This document shows, piece after piece, positions 30,127-39,243 of a DNA stretch of 64,000 bases. The notes under the pieces were generated by a model, which was given only the letters and a program-made list of their open reading frames with translations, had not been told where the DNA came from and ran no database searches. The DNA is taken from contig NZ_CP025794.1 in assembly GCF_002906655.1 (NCBI RefSeq), forward strand, positions 1,426,001 to 1,490,000, given 5' to 3'. This DNA comes from Vibrio hyugaensis (lineage in GTDB: Bacteria; Pseudomonadota; Gammaproteobacteria; Enterobacterales; Vibrionaceae). How positions within the stretch are numbered: the first letter of the stretch is position 1; each line of letters starts with the position of its first letter. A program made the translations under genes and the position numbers.

Positions 30127-32322
30127 TTAATGAGTTGGGTTACAACCTGCGACTTTCTCATCAAGGATCGCCGCGTCTTTGTTAGGGTTAACAAAGTAGC
30201 TAGACGAATCATTGATGTTCACAGACTTAACAATCGCTGGGTATTTCGGGTTTTCCAAGTCAATCGAGACACAGATTTCCATGTTCTTCAATTGATCCCA
30301 AAGCGCTTTGCCTTCGCCCTCACGCAGTGTCGTGATATCACCACTTGGTAGGTATTGAGTGAATGACCAGTTACCAACGCTGCCACTGAAATCTGCCACG
30401 TTGATACCCTTGTTCTCTTCAACATACGCAGTCAGCATGTCGCGAATTGCATAAACTTGTTCATTCACTGAGTCATAGAACACGTCGTCTTTGCTCGCCC
30501 AACCAAACTTCTGGATTTGCGAACCAAAACGGTAGCTGTTCATCGCCACTTTGTAAGTCGCGTTTGGATCGAACTGCTCGCCACCAATACTGGTGATGTT
30601 TACGCGGCTACCTTCATTCGTCACCGTGTTGTTTTCATCCAACTCTAGAGACGGTTTACTTAAATCCACAGTGAACTCGATGTCACCATCGAATTGATCG
30701 TACAGGTAAGCTGGCGCGCCTTTCTTAAACGACACCGTAATGTCACCCGGTTGATACTGGTTGAAGTAAGAGTATGACCACTCAATGAAGCGTTTTAGGT
30801 TCGCACCTGTCATCTCAACGCCAAGCAAGGTGTTATCGTACTTGTACAAGTTGGTCGATTTACCTTTGGTGTACACTTCTCCATCGATAAGGTTAGATTG
30901 ATCAGAGAACAGCGACGCAGCAGACACAACCGCGCCTTTACCTTCACCGACCGCATCTTCGATTGTCTGCATTTGGATTTGGTTAATCACGTCCATTAAT
31001 GGCGTATCAACCACTTTCGCAAGGTGAATCGTCGAGTACAAACGCTCTGCCGTGTAGTTGTAATCCGTCGCAGTCGCTTCATCAGGGTAACCCGTTGCGC
31101 TTGGTGTGAAGTCACCCGTGACACGGCCAAGCTCGCGAGTGGCGTCTTCAACCGAGATATCGTGCACGTACTGGAATTTCGCTTGCAGCGCTTGCTCTTC
31201 TTCCACTTTCTTCGTGCCAATGTTGGTCAATGTGGTGTCTTCCATCGTCCACTTGCCATCGACTTTCTTCAATTGAATTTCAGCTTTCGCTAGGTAAGCA
31301 CCCCACTTGCCTGGTTCAATGATTTTCACGCTTTGCGCGCGATTGTCTTGGTTGTATTCGCCAGACTTCGCTTTATCTTCAATCAGCGTATTTTCACCGC
31401 CAATTTCTGATGTGGATTTGCTGATTGGTGTAACAGTGCCGTCAGCATTCACTTGCTCGATGTAGTTCGCGTGTTCGTGACCCGCTAAGATGACATCGAA
31501 TTTATCCGCCATTGCTGACGCGATTTCGTAAACACCCACACCACCGTCTTCTTGGCGACCAAGGTGAAGCGCACCAACAATCACATCTGGATTGTATTCA
31601 GACACCAGTTGGTCAACCGCTTCTTTGGTTGCATCCAATTCGTTCTCAAACTTCAAGCCTTTGAAGTGATCCGGCGCAGACGCTTCCCAGTTCGGCACGT
31701 TCGATGGCGTTAGACCAACGATCGCCACTTTCACACCTTCCACTTCAAACATTTGGAACGCACGAATGTAGTTCACATCGTTACTTTCCCATTTGATGTT
31801 TGAAGACAGTACCGCACCATTAAAATGATCGAGGTTGCGATCGACAAACGAACGCTCAAAGTTGAATTCATGGTTGCCTGGTACCCAAACGTCAAAGCCA
31901 AGAGAGTTCATGCTCTCAACCACTGGGTGAGTTGGATCATCGTTGAATAGCTGCGCGGAGTTGCCTTGAACCGTATCACCGATATCAATCAGGATCATGT
32001 TTGGATGTGCCGCTTTTTGGTCAGCAAGCAAAGTGGCTACACGAGTAATACCAGCGTCATCGTCTTCTGCGTTCAACGCGTAGTCAAAACCAAACAAGCG
32101 ACCGTGAAGATCCGATGTTGCGGCGATAGCAATGGTTACTTCATCCACTTGTGTGGCTTCACCTTTCACAACCACATCAGGCGTGTTGGTTAGTGTTTTA
32201 CCTTCTGCGACTACAGGGCTGTAATCCGACGGTACTTCTACGTACTTGGTGTCATCGTCGTTACAACCAGCCATTAAGCCGACAACAGCAATGCAGACTA
32301 GGCTTCGTTTAAATAAAGTCAT
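30127..32322 (-). CDS. 5'-nucleotidase / 2',3'-cyclic phosphodiesterase family lipoprotein
   Basis: Two-domain metallophosphoesterase of the UshA/CpdB family, expected outside the cytoplasm. I start at the ATG at 32322: GGAAGGA lies upstream and the protein then opens with a lipoprotein signal peptide ending in GLMAGC (Cys20); the open frame to 32484 only adds 54 unlikely residues. The metallophosphatase domain has SDLHGRLFGFDY, LIDIGDTVQGN, VPGNHEFNF and AGHEHANY; the 5'-nucleotidase C-terminal substrate domain covers roughly residues 430-680. 731 aa is long for the family (UshA 550). Exact substrate cannot be read from sequence. Monocistronic. Confidence 0.85.
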   Translation of the reverse strand: MTLFKRSLVCIAVVGLMAGCNDDDTKYVEVPSDYSPVVAEGKTLTNTPDVVVKGEATQVDEVTIAIAATSDLHGRLFGFDYALNAEDDDAGITRVATLLADQKAAHPNMILIDIGDTVQGNSAQLFNDDPTHPVVESMNSLGFDVWVPGNHEFNFERSFVDRNLDHFNGAVLSSNIKWESNDVNYIRAFQMFEVEGVKVAIVGLTPSNVPNWEASAPDHFKGLKFENELDATKEAVDQLVSEYNPDVIVGALHLGRQEDGGVGVYEIASAMADKFDVILAGHEHANYIEQVNADGTVTPISKSTSEIGGENTLIEDKAKSGEYNQDNRAQSVKIIEPGKWGAYLAKAEIQLKKVDGKWTMEDTTLTNIGTKKVEEEQALQAKFQYVHDISVEDATRELGRVTGDFTPSATGYPDEATATDYNYTAERLYSTIHLAKVVDTPLMDVINQIQMQTIEDAVGEGKGAVVSAASLFSDQSNLIDGEVYTKGKSTNLYKYDNTLLGVEMTGANLKRFIEWSYSYFNQYQPGDITVSFKKGAPAYLYDQFDGDIEFTVDLSKPSLELDENNTVTNEGSRVNITSIGGEQFDPNATYKVAMNSYRFGSQIQKFGWASKDDVFYDSVNEQVYAIRDMLTAYVEENKGINVADFSGSVGNWSFTQYLPSGDITTLREGEGKALWDQLKNMEICVSIDLENPKYPAIVKSVNINDSSSYFVNPNKDAAILDEKVAGCNPTH

Positions 32323-32600
32323 CTCAATTCCTTCCAGATTATTTTTATATATATATTTTCGGAAGGGGCCCTCTTCCCAAAACCTTAAAAAGGATATGGA
32401 TATTATTTGAAATTTTTGAGAAGCAAACGTTTCAATGCTTATAAACCATGCAACCAAGTTACATTTTTCTTTGAATATGAACAAAGATCACAATCAAGGG
32501 GATGAGAGGAATGGTCAGTGAAAATGCTTTTTGAATCAATATATTGACAAAATCAATAATAGATAATTTTACTGATCAGGTTTGATTCATTTATATCGAT
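32323..32600. other. Intergenic region upstream of the nucleotidase gene
   Basis: AT-rich gap of about 280 nt carrying the leader and promoter of the minus-strand nucleotidase. It contains an alternating TATATATATA run (32346-32357), the near-palindrome GGAAGGGGCCCTCTTCC (32361-32377), and a possible weak CRP half-site (TGTGA on the minus strand near 32490). I cannot place a confident promoter and see no gene. Confidence 0.4.
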
Positions 32601-32630
32601 AGAAAAAAGCTGGCATAGACGCCAGCTTTA
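32597..32630 (-). terminator. Terminator of the syd-DUF2310 unit
   Basis: Stem AAAGCTGGC / GCCAGCTTT with a 6-nt loop followed on the minus strand by TTTCTATC. Lies 11 nt after the DUF2310 stop. Confidence 0.85.
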
Positions 32631-32640
32631 AAAAAATAGA

Positions 32641-33417
32641 CTACTTGATGTGGTCCCAAGAGATGTTGGAGACAATTCGGCAATCGTCACACTTAAAGTA
32701 GAAAATGTCGTGCAGCGGTTCATCGAGTAACCACTCACCACCACACTTGGGACACTTGCGCGCTTTTTCAGCTTCAAGTGACTCACCACCAACTCGGTAT
32801 TGGTAATAATACGTCGGGATCTTAGTGAGGTATTCAATACGACCTCGCAAATCCCATCCACGGCGGAACAACACACTGTCAGCATCGCAAATTTCGTGCA
32901 ATGCTGCATGTTCTGCACGGCAGCCACCCGCCATTTGGATTTCATCACACGCTTGCCATTCGGTTTGCCATTTTACCACCGCTTTGTGGTCACCATTCAG
33001 TGTTGCCCCATTGCGGTAAAGTGGAATTGGCAACAGCGTCTCACCGCTGCGCAGTGGAGAACATGTATGGACATACGTTGTGTACAGCACTTGCCAGCTT
33101 GGTGTTTCTTCTTCCGCCGCTTCTTCTGAGTTCAAATCACGACCCAACATGCGCATTTTCGGCGCCAATAACGACGCTTCCGACAAGCGGTTCATGCATA
33201 CTTTGACGAAATCAGAATGGTAACGAGGATGCAAACTGTCTTGCTCTGGGCAAACGACGCGAACATAAAACTCACCATCACCCATTACGATAGGAAATTC
33301 ACGACCCAGAACTTGTCCGTTGTAACGCAGTGCGTCCATCAGACCATTAATCGCTTTATCTACGGCGCTTACGGTGGTGTTATCAAAACACTCAAACTGC
33401 AACTCAACAACGTACAT
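32641..33417 (-). CDS. DUF2310 zinc-ribbon protein
   Basis: 258-aa cytosolic protein of the DUF2310 family, described in databases as Zn-ribbon-containing and possibly nucleic-acid binding; no function is proven. The N-terminus (MYVVELQFECFDNTT) is followed by a mixed alpha/beta region with CSPLRSGETLLPIPLYR; the last 45 residues form a zinc ribbon, CPKC...CDDC spaced by about 20 residues. It begins 2 nt after the syd stop, so the two are cotranscribed. Its link to Syd is not explained by anything I know. Confidence 0.8.
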   Translation of the reverse strand: MYVVELQFECFDNTTVSAVDKAINGLMDALRYNGQVLGREFPIVMGDGEFYVRVVCPEQDSLHPRYHSDFVKVCMNRLSEASLLAPKMRMLGRDLNSEEAAEEETPSWQVLYTTYVHTCSPLRSGETLLPIPLYRNGATLNGDHKAVVKWQTEWQACDEIQMAGGCRAEHAALHEICDADSVLFRRGWDLRGRIEYLTKIPTYYYQYRVGGESLEAEKARKCPKCGGEWLLDEPLHDIFYFKCDDCRIVSNISWDHIK

Positions 33418-33419
33418 GC

Positions 33420-33965
33420 TTACACCGCTGCCTCAAGTTTGCTTAGAAACTCAGTCAGTGTCTCGGCTAACACATCACGCTTATCCGAACCTAGGCGTTC
33501 AAGAATCACATTACCAGTTAGGTTACAGATTGAAATCACATCCAGCTCAGCATCGGTCGCTGCAATAAATACCGTCGGCTTTAGTTTTAGACGACGCTGA
33601 GTCACAAGGTGACCAAGAATGTTCTCTTGCAGACGAGTAAAGTCATCGTCACTCCAAACTTGCAGCAGTGTCAGTTCATTGCCTTGCCAAGTCGCGTCCA
33701 TATCAGCGCTGTATTGCGAACCATAGAAAAGCTTAATGTCTTCATGCAACGTCAATTCAATTGCATTCTCAACGTTGGTGAAGTCTGCCATCTCTTCACG
33801 TGGAACCGATTTCCACAAAACGACCTCATCGCGTTTCTCTTCTACACATGGAGAAACAAGATCAGCAAGCTCTTCACTGCGTGGCAGTTCGTTGTGTTTG
33901 TCTTGCCAAGCTTGTTGGTAGCGCAGGCTAAAGTCCTGTAGAGCCTGAGGAACGGTTTGGGTCAT
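33420..33965 (-). CDS. syd: SecY-interacting protein Syd
   Basis: Soluble protein that binds SecY and is thought to proofread the assembly of the SecYEG channel. 181 aa with family blocks [37 protein letters not shown] and [18 protein letters not shown]. The ATG at 33965 has AGGAG seven bases upstream; the frame extends to 34016 but those residues are not family-like. Divergent from queF, as in E. coli. Confidence 0.94.
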   Translation of the reverse strand: MTQTVPQALQDFSLRYQQAWQDKHNELPRSEELADLVSPCVEEKRDEVVLWKSVPREEMADFTNVENAIELTLHEDIKLFYGSQYSADMDATWQGNELTLLQVWSDDDFTRLQENILGHLVTQRRLKLKPTVFIAATDAELDVISICNLTGNVILERLGSDKRDVLAETLTEFLSKLEAAV

Positions 33966-34072
33966 GAAGGTCTCCTGGTTTGTTTTTATCAGGTTGCGGT
34001 ATCTGCCGGATGGCAATTAATCAGCGGATTCAGTAAAATTCTCGCCATTCTAATCGAAAATGACCACAAAGT

Positions 34073-34918
34073 ATGAGCAAATATTCTGACGCTAAAGAGC
34101 TTGCTGGCCTGACTCTGGGTAAAAAGACCGAGTACGCAAACCAATACGACGCGAGCTTGCTGCAACCTGTTCCTCGCAGCTTAAACCGTGACGACCTTGA
34201 ACTTGGCGACAGCCTACCGTTTATGGGCCACGACATTTGGACGCTGTACGAGCTATCTTGGCTAAACAGCAAAGGCTTGCCTCAAGTTGCGGTTGGCGAA
34301 GTGTACATCCCAGCAACCAGCGCAAACTTGATTGAGTCAAAGTCGTTCAAACTGTACTTAAACAGTTATAACCAAACGCGTTTTGCCACGTGGGAAGAAG
34401 TAACGGAGCGTCTGAAACAAGATTTGTCAGCATGCGCAGGTGAGCAAGTACTTGTGGAAGTAAACCCAGTAACTCATTACACCAACCAACCTATCGTGAC
34501 GATGGAAGGAGAGTGTATTGACGCTCAAGATATCGAAATCACCAGCTACGATTTTGACGCTGCACTGCTTGAAGGTGCTGCTGGTGATGAGCAAGTAGAA
34601 GAAATTCTTCACAGCCATCTACTAAAATCTAACTGTTTGATCACCAACCAGCCAGACTGGGGCAGTGTTGAGATTCGTTATCAAGGCGCTAAGCTTGATC
34701 GTGAGAAGCTGCTTCGTTACTTGGTGTCATTCCGTGAACACAACGAGTTCCACGAGCAATGTGTTGAGCGCATTTTCACTGACTTGATGAAGTACTGCCA
34801 GCCAACGAAACTGACAGTATTTGCTCGTTACACACGCCGTGGCGGTTTGGATATCAACCCATACCGCTCGACGGAACAAGACAAGCCAGCACACAACAAC
34901 CGCATGGCACGTCAGTAA
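34073..34918 (+). CDS. queF: NADPH-dependent 7-cyano-7-deazaguanine reductase QueF
   Basis: Reduces preQ0 to preQ1 in queuosine biosynthesis. This is the long, two-domain QueF (281 aa). The catalytic cysteine lies in [14 protein letters not shown] (Cys188) and the NADPH-binding stretch around [15 protein letters not shown] is typical. The protein ends in a short basic tail. Terminator follows 62 nt downstream. Confidence 0.97.
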   Translation: MSKYSDAKELAGLTLGKKTEYANQYDASLLQPVPRSLNRDDLELGDSLPFMGHDIWTLYELSWLNSKGLPQVAVGEVYIPATSANLIESKSFKLYLNSYNQTRFATWEEVTERLKQDLSACAGEQVLVEVNPVTHYTNQPIVTMEGECIDAQDIEITSYDFDAALLEGAAGDEQVEEILHSHLLKSNCLITNQPDWGSVEIRYQGAKLDREKLLRYLVSFREHNEFHEQCVERIFTDLMKYCQPTKLTVFARYTRRGGLDINPYRSTEQDKPAHNNRMARQ

Positions 34919-34979
34919 TCTAAGTAGATAATCAAAAGCGTTTGAGTTCCGCACTCAAACACCGATGACTTAAATACTC

Positions 34980-35019
34980 AAAAACGCTCAGCTATCTGTT
35001 GGATTGCTGGGCGTTTTTC
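34980..35019 (+). terminator. Terminator of queF
   Basis: 13-bp stem from AAAAACGCTCAGC to GCTGGGCGTTTTT (one wobble) with a 13-nt loop, ending in a T-run. It sits 60 nt before the TPR-protein start. Confidence 0.82.
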
Positions 35020-35078
35020 TCTACTATTGCTTATTCAAAAGCACGTACATTACGACACAGTTCGAGGGAACGAAAAGG

Positions 35079-37361
35079 ATGTTTTGGGACAGTTCGCGTC
35101 TAATTAGGCTGATTGGCTTTCTTTGCTTATTACTAGCACAGCCACTTCACGCGACCATTTTATCTTCCGCTTTACTTAATGAAGCTCAGCAACTTGCTGA
35201 GATTGAGCCTTCACAAGCCAAACAAGCGGCCAAAAACTACCTATTACAACGCGAGCTGACAGAGCGTCAAGAGAACGGAAGCCCGTCTGCTATGTCTCGT
35301 GAAGAGACCGATCGCAGTATCCGCACGCCAAGCAGTACCATCGAAGCACACAAGATTATTGCCCAAGCCGATTACACCATGGGGAACATTCGTTCTGCGA
35401 TCAATAACCTTGATGAAGCCGAACGTCTTGCCAAAGAATACCAATTGCCATACATGAATCTGGACGTGCAGCTAATGCGCAACCAAATGATTTGGATGTA
35501 TGACAAAAACTACGCAGCCGCAGAAGAAAAACTCGATCAAATCGAAAAACAGATTGAAGACGCCAACCCAGTATTGCAACGCACCGACAGCGTGCATTAT
35601 CGCTTGGTGATGCAACGCGCGTTACTGGCAGCAAACAGTGGTGATAGCGTTAACGCCGACCGTTTATACGCACAAGCTAAAACCATGCTGAAAGATAACC
35701 GCTCGGACCTGATTTTAATTGATTACCACACCGCCGTCGGCGAATTTTATCTCAATGATAAAAAGTACAACCTCGCCCTTTCTGAACTGCTGTACGGCTA
35801 TTGGCAGTCAATCGAGAGCGACAGCGGTGCACGCTTAGCAAAAGTAAATCGTTTATTGGCGCGCCTGTTTCAAGAACGCCGCGTGTATGACAAAGCGATC
35901 GAGTACCTCTCTCAAGCCGCAGACTTTTACGATAGCTACCCAAGCTCGCCTATTCTGGCCGATGTGCTAGAGCAAATGGGTGACATCTATTTCTACCAAG
36001 GCAAATTTAATCTGGCTTTGGTGCACTACTTCAACGTACTGGACCATGACAGCTCAAGTAAGAATATCAACCGCATTATCAAGATCCGTTTGAGCTTAGC
36101 GGCAACCTATCTCCAGCTTTATAACTACGCATTAGCAGAGCAGTACCTTGACCGCTCTATGGATTTGCTTGCATACGCAGACCTACCACAACTAGAAGCG
36201 AAAGCGGCATTACTGCAATCGGGATTGGCTTACCACCAAAATGAAAGTAAAAATGTCATAAATAATGCGAAAAAAGCACTCGACCTGATCGAGAAGGCAC
36301 CGGACGATACAGGCTTTATCAAACAGCAGTCTTACCGCCTACTGGGCTTGGGGTATGAGCAAGCAGGCGAATACCAACTGTCGTTACAAGCCTACAAAAA
36401 GTACACCAGTCTTGTGCGATTAGAGCAAAAGCAACTTAACCAAATCAGTGAGGATGCCTTTCGCCAGCAAAAAGAGTTTGCCGAACAAAGCATTCATTAT
36501 GTCGGCCAAGCGGACAAGCTTGCACAAGTTGAGATGGAACATCGCAAGTTCCAAAAGATTTCATTCGCCCTGTTCATTACTGTGCTAGTGATGTTCTTAT
36601 TCATCATGCGTCGTGGTGTGATCATGCAGCGTCAAACATCACAAATCGACAAGCTACGTAATGATCTCTTCACCCACTCGCGTTCGCGTCTACGTAACTT
36701 ACGCATGTTGAACGTGAAACTGTCGCGTTCGTTGAAGAAATCGAGCGATACGTTTGAACAATGGCAAATGGGCGAACTGATCCACGAGCCACTCAACGAC
36801 CGCTTACGCTTTGTGATGATCGACTTACCATTCTTACGAAGTATGTACGTACAACACGGCTACAAAGCTGGCTTGGAACTAGAGCGGGCTTTTGGTGAGT
36901 TCTTAGCAGAACGTATCCAGAAACCAACACGTTTGTACCACTTCTCAGATGCGAACTTACTGTACATCGAACCCAATGCTGATCGCGATGCTTCTGCGGA
37001 AGCCACATTCAACAAATTCCAAAGTTGGGTGGATGAGTTTGCGGCCAAACACCATGTGAATCGCACGATTCGTATGGGTATCAGTGACTACCCATTCTTG
37101 CCACGTGCCTACACCGCCATTAATGATGAAGAACTGCTCGACTTATTATTGCTCGCTACGCACATTGCCCGTGAGGTCAGCTTAAAAGATAAACACAGCC
37201 ATTGGGTGTTCTTGAAGGCGATTGATAACGCGCCCGCCGCAAGCTTTGCAACCGGTAACATAAGAACCGCTTGCCAACATGCCATCAACCAAGGGCTAAT
37301 AAAGATTCATTCTTCGTACAAGAATGAGGACGACATCAAAAAAATATTAAAAAACGGATAA
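35079..37361 (+). CDS. TPR-repeat membrane protein with degenerate GGDEF-like domain
   Basis: Not a protein I can name. The ATG at 35079 (GAGGGAACGAAAAGG just upstream) opens a signal-anchor or signal peptide ending near LHA (residue ~25). Residues ~30-480 are a predicted export-side array of TPR-like helical repeats (AIEYLSQAADFYDSYP, QMGDIYFYQGKFNLALVHYF, LLGLGYEQAGEYQLSLQAY). One membrane helix follows at about 493-512 (ISFALFITVLVMFLFIM), then a basic helical linker and a domain of about 170 residues whose layout matches GGDEF but whose signature is FSDAN (622-626), so cyclase activity is not expected. A true GGEEF protein is encoded 98 nt downstream. 760 aa. Confidence 0.75.
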   Translation: MFWDSSRLIRLIGFLCLLLAQPLHATILSSALLNEAQQLAEIEPSQAKQAAKNYLLQRELTERQENGSPSAMSREETDRSIRTPSSTIEAHKIIAQADYTMGNIRSAINNLDEAERLAKEYQLPYMNLDVQLMRNQMIWMYDKNYAAAEEKLDQIEKQIEDANPVLQRTDSVHYRLVMQRALLAANSGDSVNADRLYAQAKTMLKDNRSDLILIDYHTAVGEFYLNDKKYNLALSELLYGYWQSIESDSGARLAKVNRLLARLFQERRVYDKAIEYLSQAADFYDSYPSSPILADVLEQMGDIYFYQGKFNLALVHYFNVLDHDSSSKNINRIIKIRLSLAATYLQLYNYALAEQYLDRSMDLLAYADLPQLEAKAALLQSGLAYHQNESKNVINNAKKALDLIEKAPDDTGFIKQQSYRLLGLGYEQAGEYQLSLQAYKKYTSLVRLEQKQLNQISEDAFRQQKEFAEQSIHYVGQADKLAQVEMEHRKFQKISFALFITVLVMFLFIMRRGVIMQRQTSQIDKLRNDLFTHSRSRLRNLRMLNVKLSRSLKKSSDTFEQWQMGELIHEPLNDRLRFVMIDLPFLRSMYVQHGYKAGLELERAFGEFLAERIQKPTRLYHFSDANLLYIEPNADRDASAEATFNKFQSWVDEFAAKHHVNRTIRMGISDYPFLPRAYTAINDEELLDLLLLATHIAREVSLKDKHSHWVFLKAIDNAPAASFATGNIRTACQHAINQGLIKIHSSYKNEDDIKKILKNG

Positions 37362-37459
37362 TTAACCAACGGTTGAGCATAATCAGTGATGACGCTATAA
37401 AGTTTTTTGTTATTATCAAATAATCGTCAGTAGTACATGGACTTAACCGTAGTCACTTC

Positions 37460-39025
37460 ATGGGAATCTTGGAATCCGATATTCAGTCGCAGCTTCATCA
37501 GCTGAGTTGTCAACTTGACCAACTCAGGCTGACTCATCGTGATACTTCGCTCAAATTTAAACGTGAGCAGCAAGTTCTGAAGCGAGTTGTGGCATCATTG
37601 TCTTCTGCTTGTCAGGGTTCAAACTCTCAAGTAACCAACTACCTGCTCGAAATTCAGCAAGAACTCGAACATCAAAAAGATGTCAGCGCGCTGATCCCTC
37701 GTTTAGCAGTGCTAGAAAGAATGCTCAAACAGCAGTCTAAGGCGATGGAAAAACAAAACGGCTATCTCGACGAACAAATCAAACACAGTGGTGAGACGCT
37801 TCAGCGCATCACAGGTTTGCCTGCGCAGCTAAAACGCGAACTGCGAAATCTCATGAGCTTTTCTGAAGTTCATGCCGGTAAAAAAGTTGACCGAGCAACC
37901 AAGCTACTGAGCATTTATGAGCGTGCGCTCAAGATCATCACATCCAACTCACGCCTTAACCTTGGCGAGCTAGAAAACGGGCCAGATAAATCACAACTGG
38001 AATGTTTAGCCAGCGACCTCCAGCACACGATTACCGAGCTCGACTTTGAAGGCGAATCGGGTGATCAATTGTTGGATATCCGTGCCAAACTGCTTTTGGG
38101 TGTGAACGCTGAGTCACTGATTGAGCTGACGTTAAATACGCTTAAACTGGTCGTCGAAGCCACTAAGTACGAGCGTAAATCATCAGAACAGTTCCTAGAG
38201 CAACTCAATACTTCGCTTTCAAGCAATCTGAAAACCGTTCATCAGAACGTCGATCAGCATCAAACCTACTTCGAACATCGCCAAGAATTGAATTCAGAGA
38301 TGACTACCTTGGTGGAACGCAGCCAAGATTCGCTCGAACAGGCGCAAGATTTGAATGAGTTGAAAGACGAAGTTGCTCCGTTACTTGAAAAAATGGCATC
38401 GCTCACAGAGCGCTTAAAAATGACCGAGGAGCGCGAGCAAGCCCTTCAAGAACGTCTCAGCTACAGCAAAAACCAGCTTGAAGCCGTCTTTGAATCAACG
38501 CAAGATTATCGTCGTCGCTTAGAAGATCAAGCACAGCGCATGCTGCTAGACCCATTGACCAAGGTATATAACCGCGCGGCTTTTAATGATCGTTTAGAGT
38601 TAGAATATCGTCGTTGGATTCGCTCACAACAAAACCTTCGTGTTGTACTATTTGATGTCGATAACTTCAAAGCCGTTAACGACAGCTATGGCTACACTGC
38701 TGGCGACAAAGCATTGAAGATTATTGCTCGCACCATGAGCAAGCGCATCGCCGATACCGAAACCGTCGCTCGATTTGGCGGTGAAGAGTTCATCATGCTT
38801 ATCCCTGAGCAATCGGAAGAATACACGCTTGAATTGATGAAGCACATTCAGCGTGATATCAGTAAGTTGCCATTCAAGTTCCGCGAACAAAACATCATGA
38901 TTACGCTGACGGCGGTTTCCACTTCCTTCAAAGAAGCAGACAACCCTGAGTACGTCTTGGATCGTCTTGGTAACATGCTAAGAGATGCCAAGCAGCGTGG
39001 TAACAGTCAGGTGAACTGGAACTAA
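37460..39025 (+). CDS. Diguanylate cyclase with long coiled-coil N-terminus
   Basis: Cytosolic GGDEF protein of 521 aa. The first ~350 residues are almost entirely helical and heptad-like (QQELEHQKDVSALIPRLAV, EKMASLTERLKMTEEREQ), without membrane segments or a known sensor domain. The GGDEF domain (~355-521) has DPLTKVYNRAAFNDRLE, LFDVDNFKAVNDSYGY and an intact GGEEF at 440-444, so c-di-GMP synthesis is expected. The inhibitory I-site RxxD is not in its usual place (ADTE precedes TVARF), so product feedback may be weak. The ribosome site is poor. The preceding gene probably shares its transcript. Confidence 0.88.
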   Translation: MGILESDIQSQLHQLSCQLDQLRLTHRDTSLKFKREQQVLKRVVASLSSACQGSNSQVTNYLLEIQQELEHQKDVSALIPRLAVLERMLKQQSKAMEKQNGYLDEQIKHSGETLQRITGLPAQLKRELRNLMSFSEVHAGKKVDRATKLLSIYERALKIITSNSRLNLGELENGPDKSQLECLASDLQHTITELDFEGESGDQLLDIRAKLLLGVNAESLIELTLNTLKLVVEATKYERKSSEQFLEQLNTSLSSNLKTVHQNVDQHQTYFEHRQELNSEMTTLVERSQDSLEQAQDLNELKDEVAPLLEKMASLTERLKMTEEREQALQERLSYSKNQLEAVFESTQDYRRRLEDQAQRMLLDPLTKVYNRAAFNDRLELEYRRWIRSQQNLRVVLFDVDNFKAVNDSYGYTAGDKALKIIARTMSKRIADTETVARFGGEEFIMLIPEQSEEYTLELMKHIQRDISKLPFKFREQNIMITLTAVSTSFKEADNPEYVLDRLGNMLRDAKQRGNSQVNWN

Positions 39026-39243
39026 AAAACGTTCAAAAAACAACCAAACGAACGCTTTTTACGTGCTGTTTTGTCATATTGCCTCAAATTTTCAACGAGT
39101 TATCACGTTTCTCCCTTATCAGTCTGCTAAGCTGTTTAAACGCTATAAAACAAAGTCTGCCAACCACTGAGTAAAACGATACGTATAAACTGACAGGTGA
39201 GTTGGTTTCTTCCCTCAAAAGAATGCATTAGCAAGGAGGCCTT

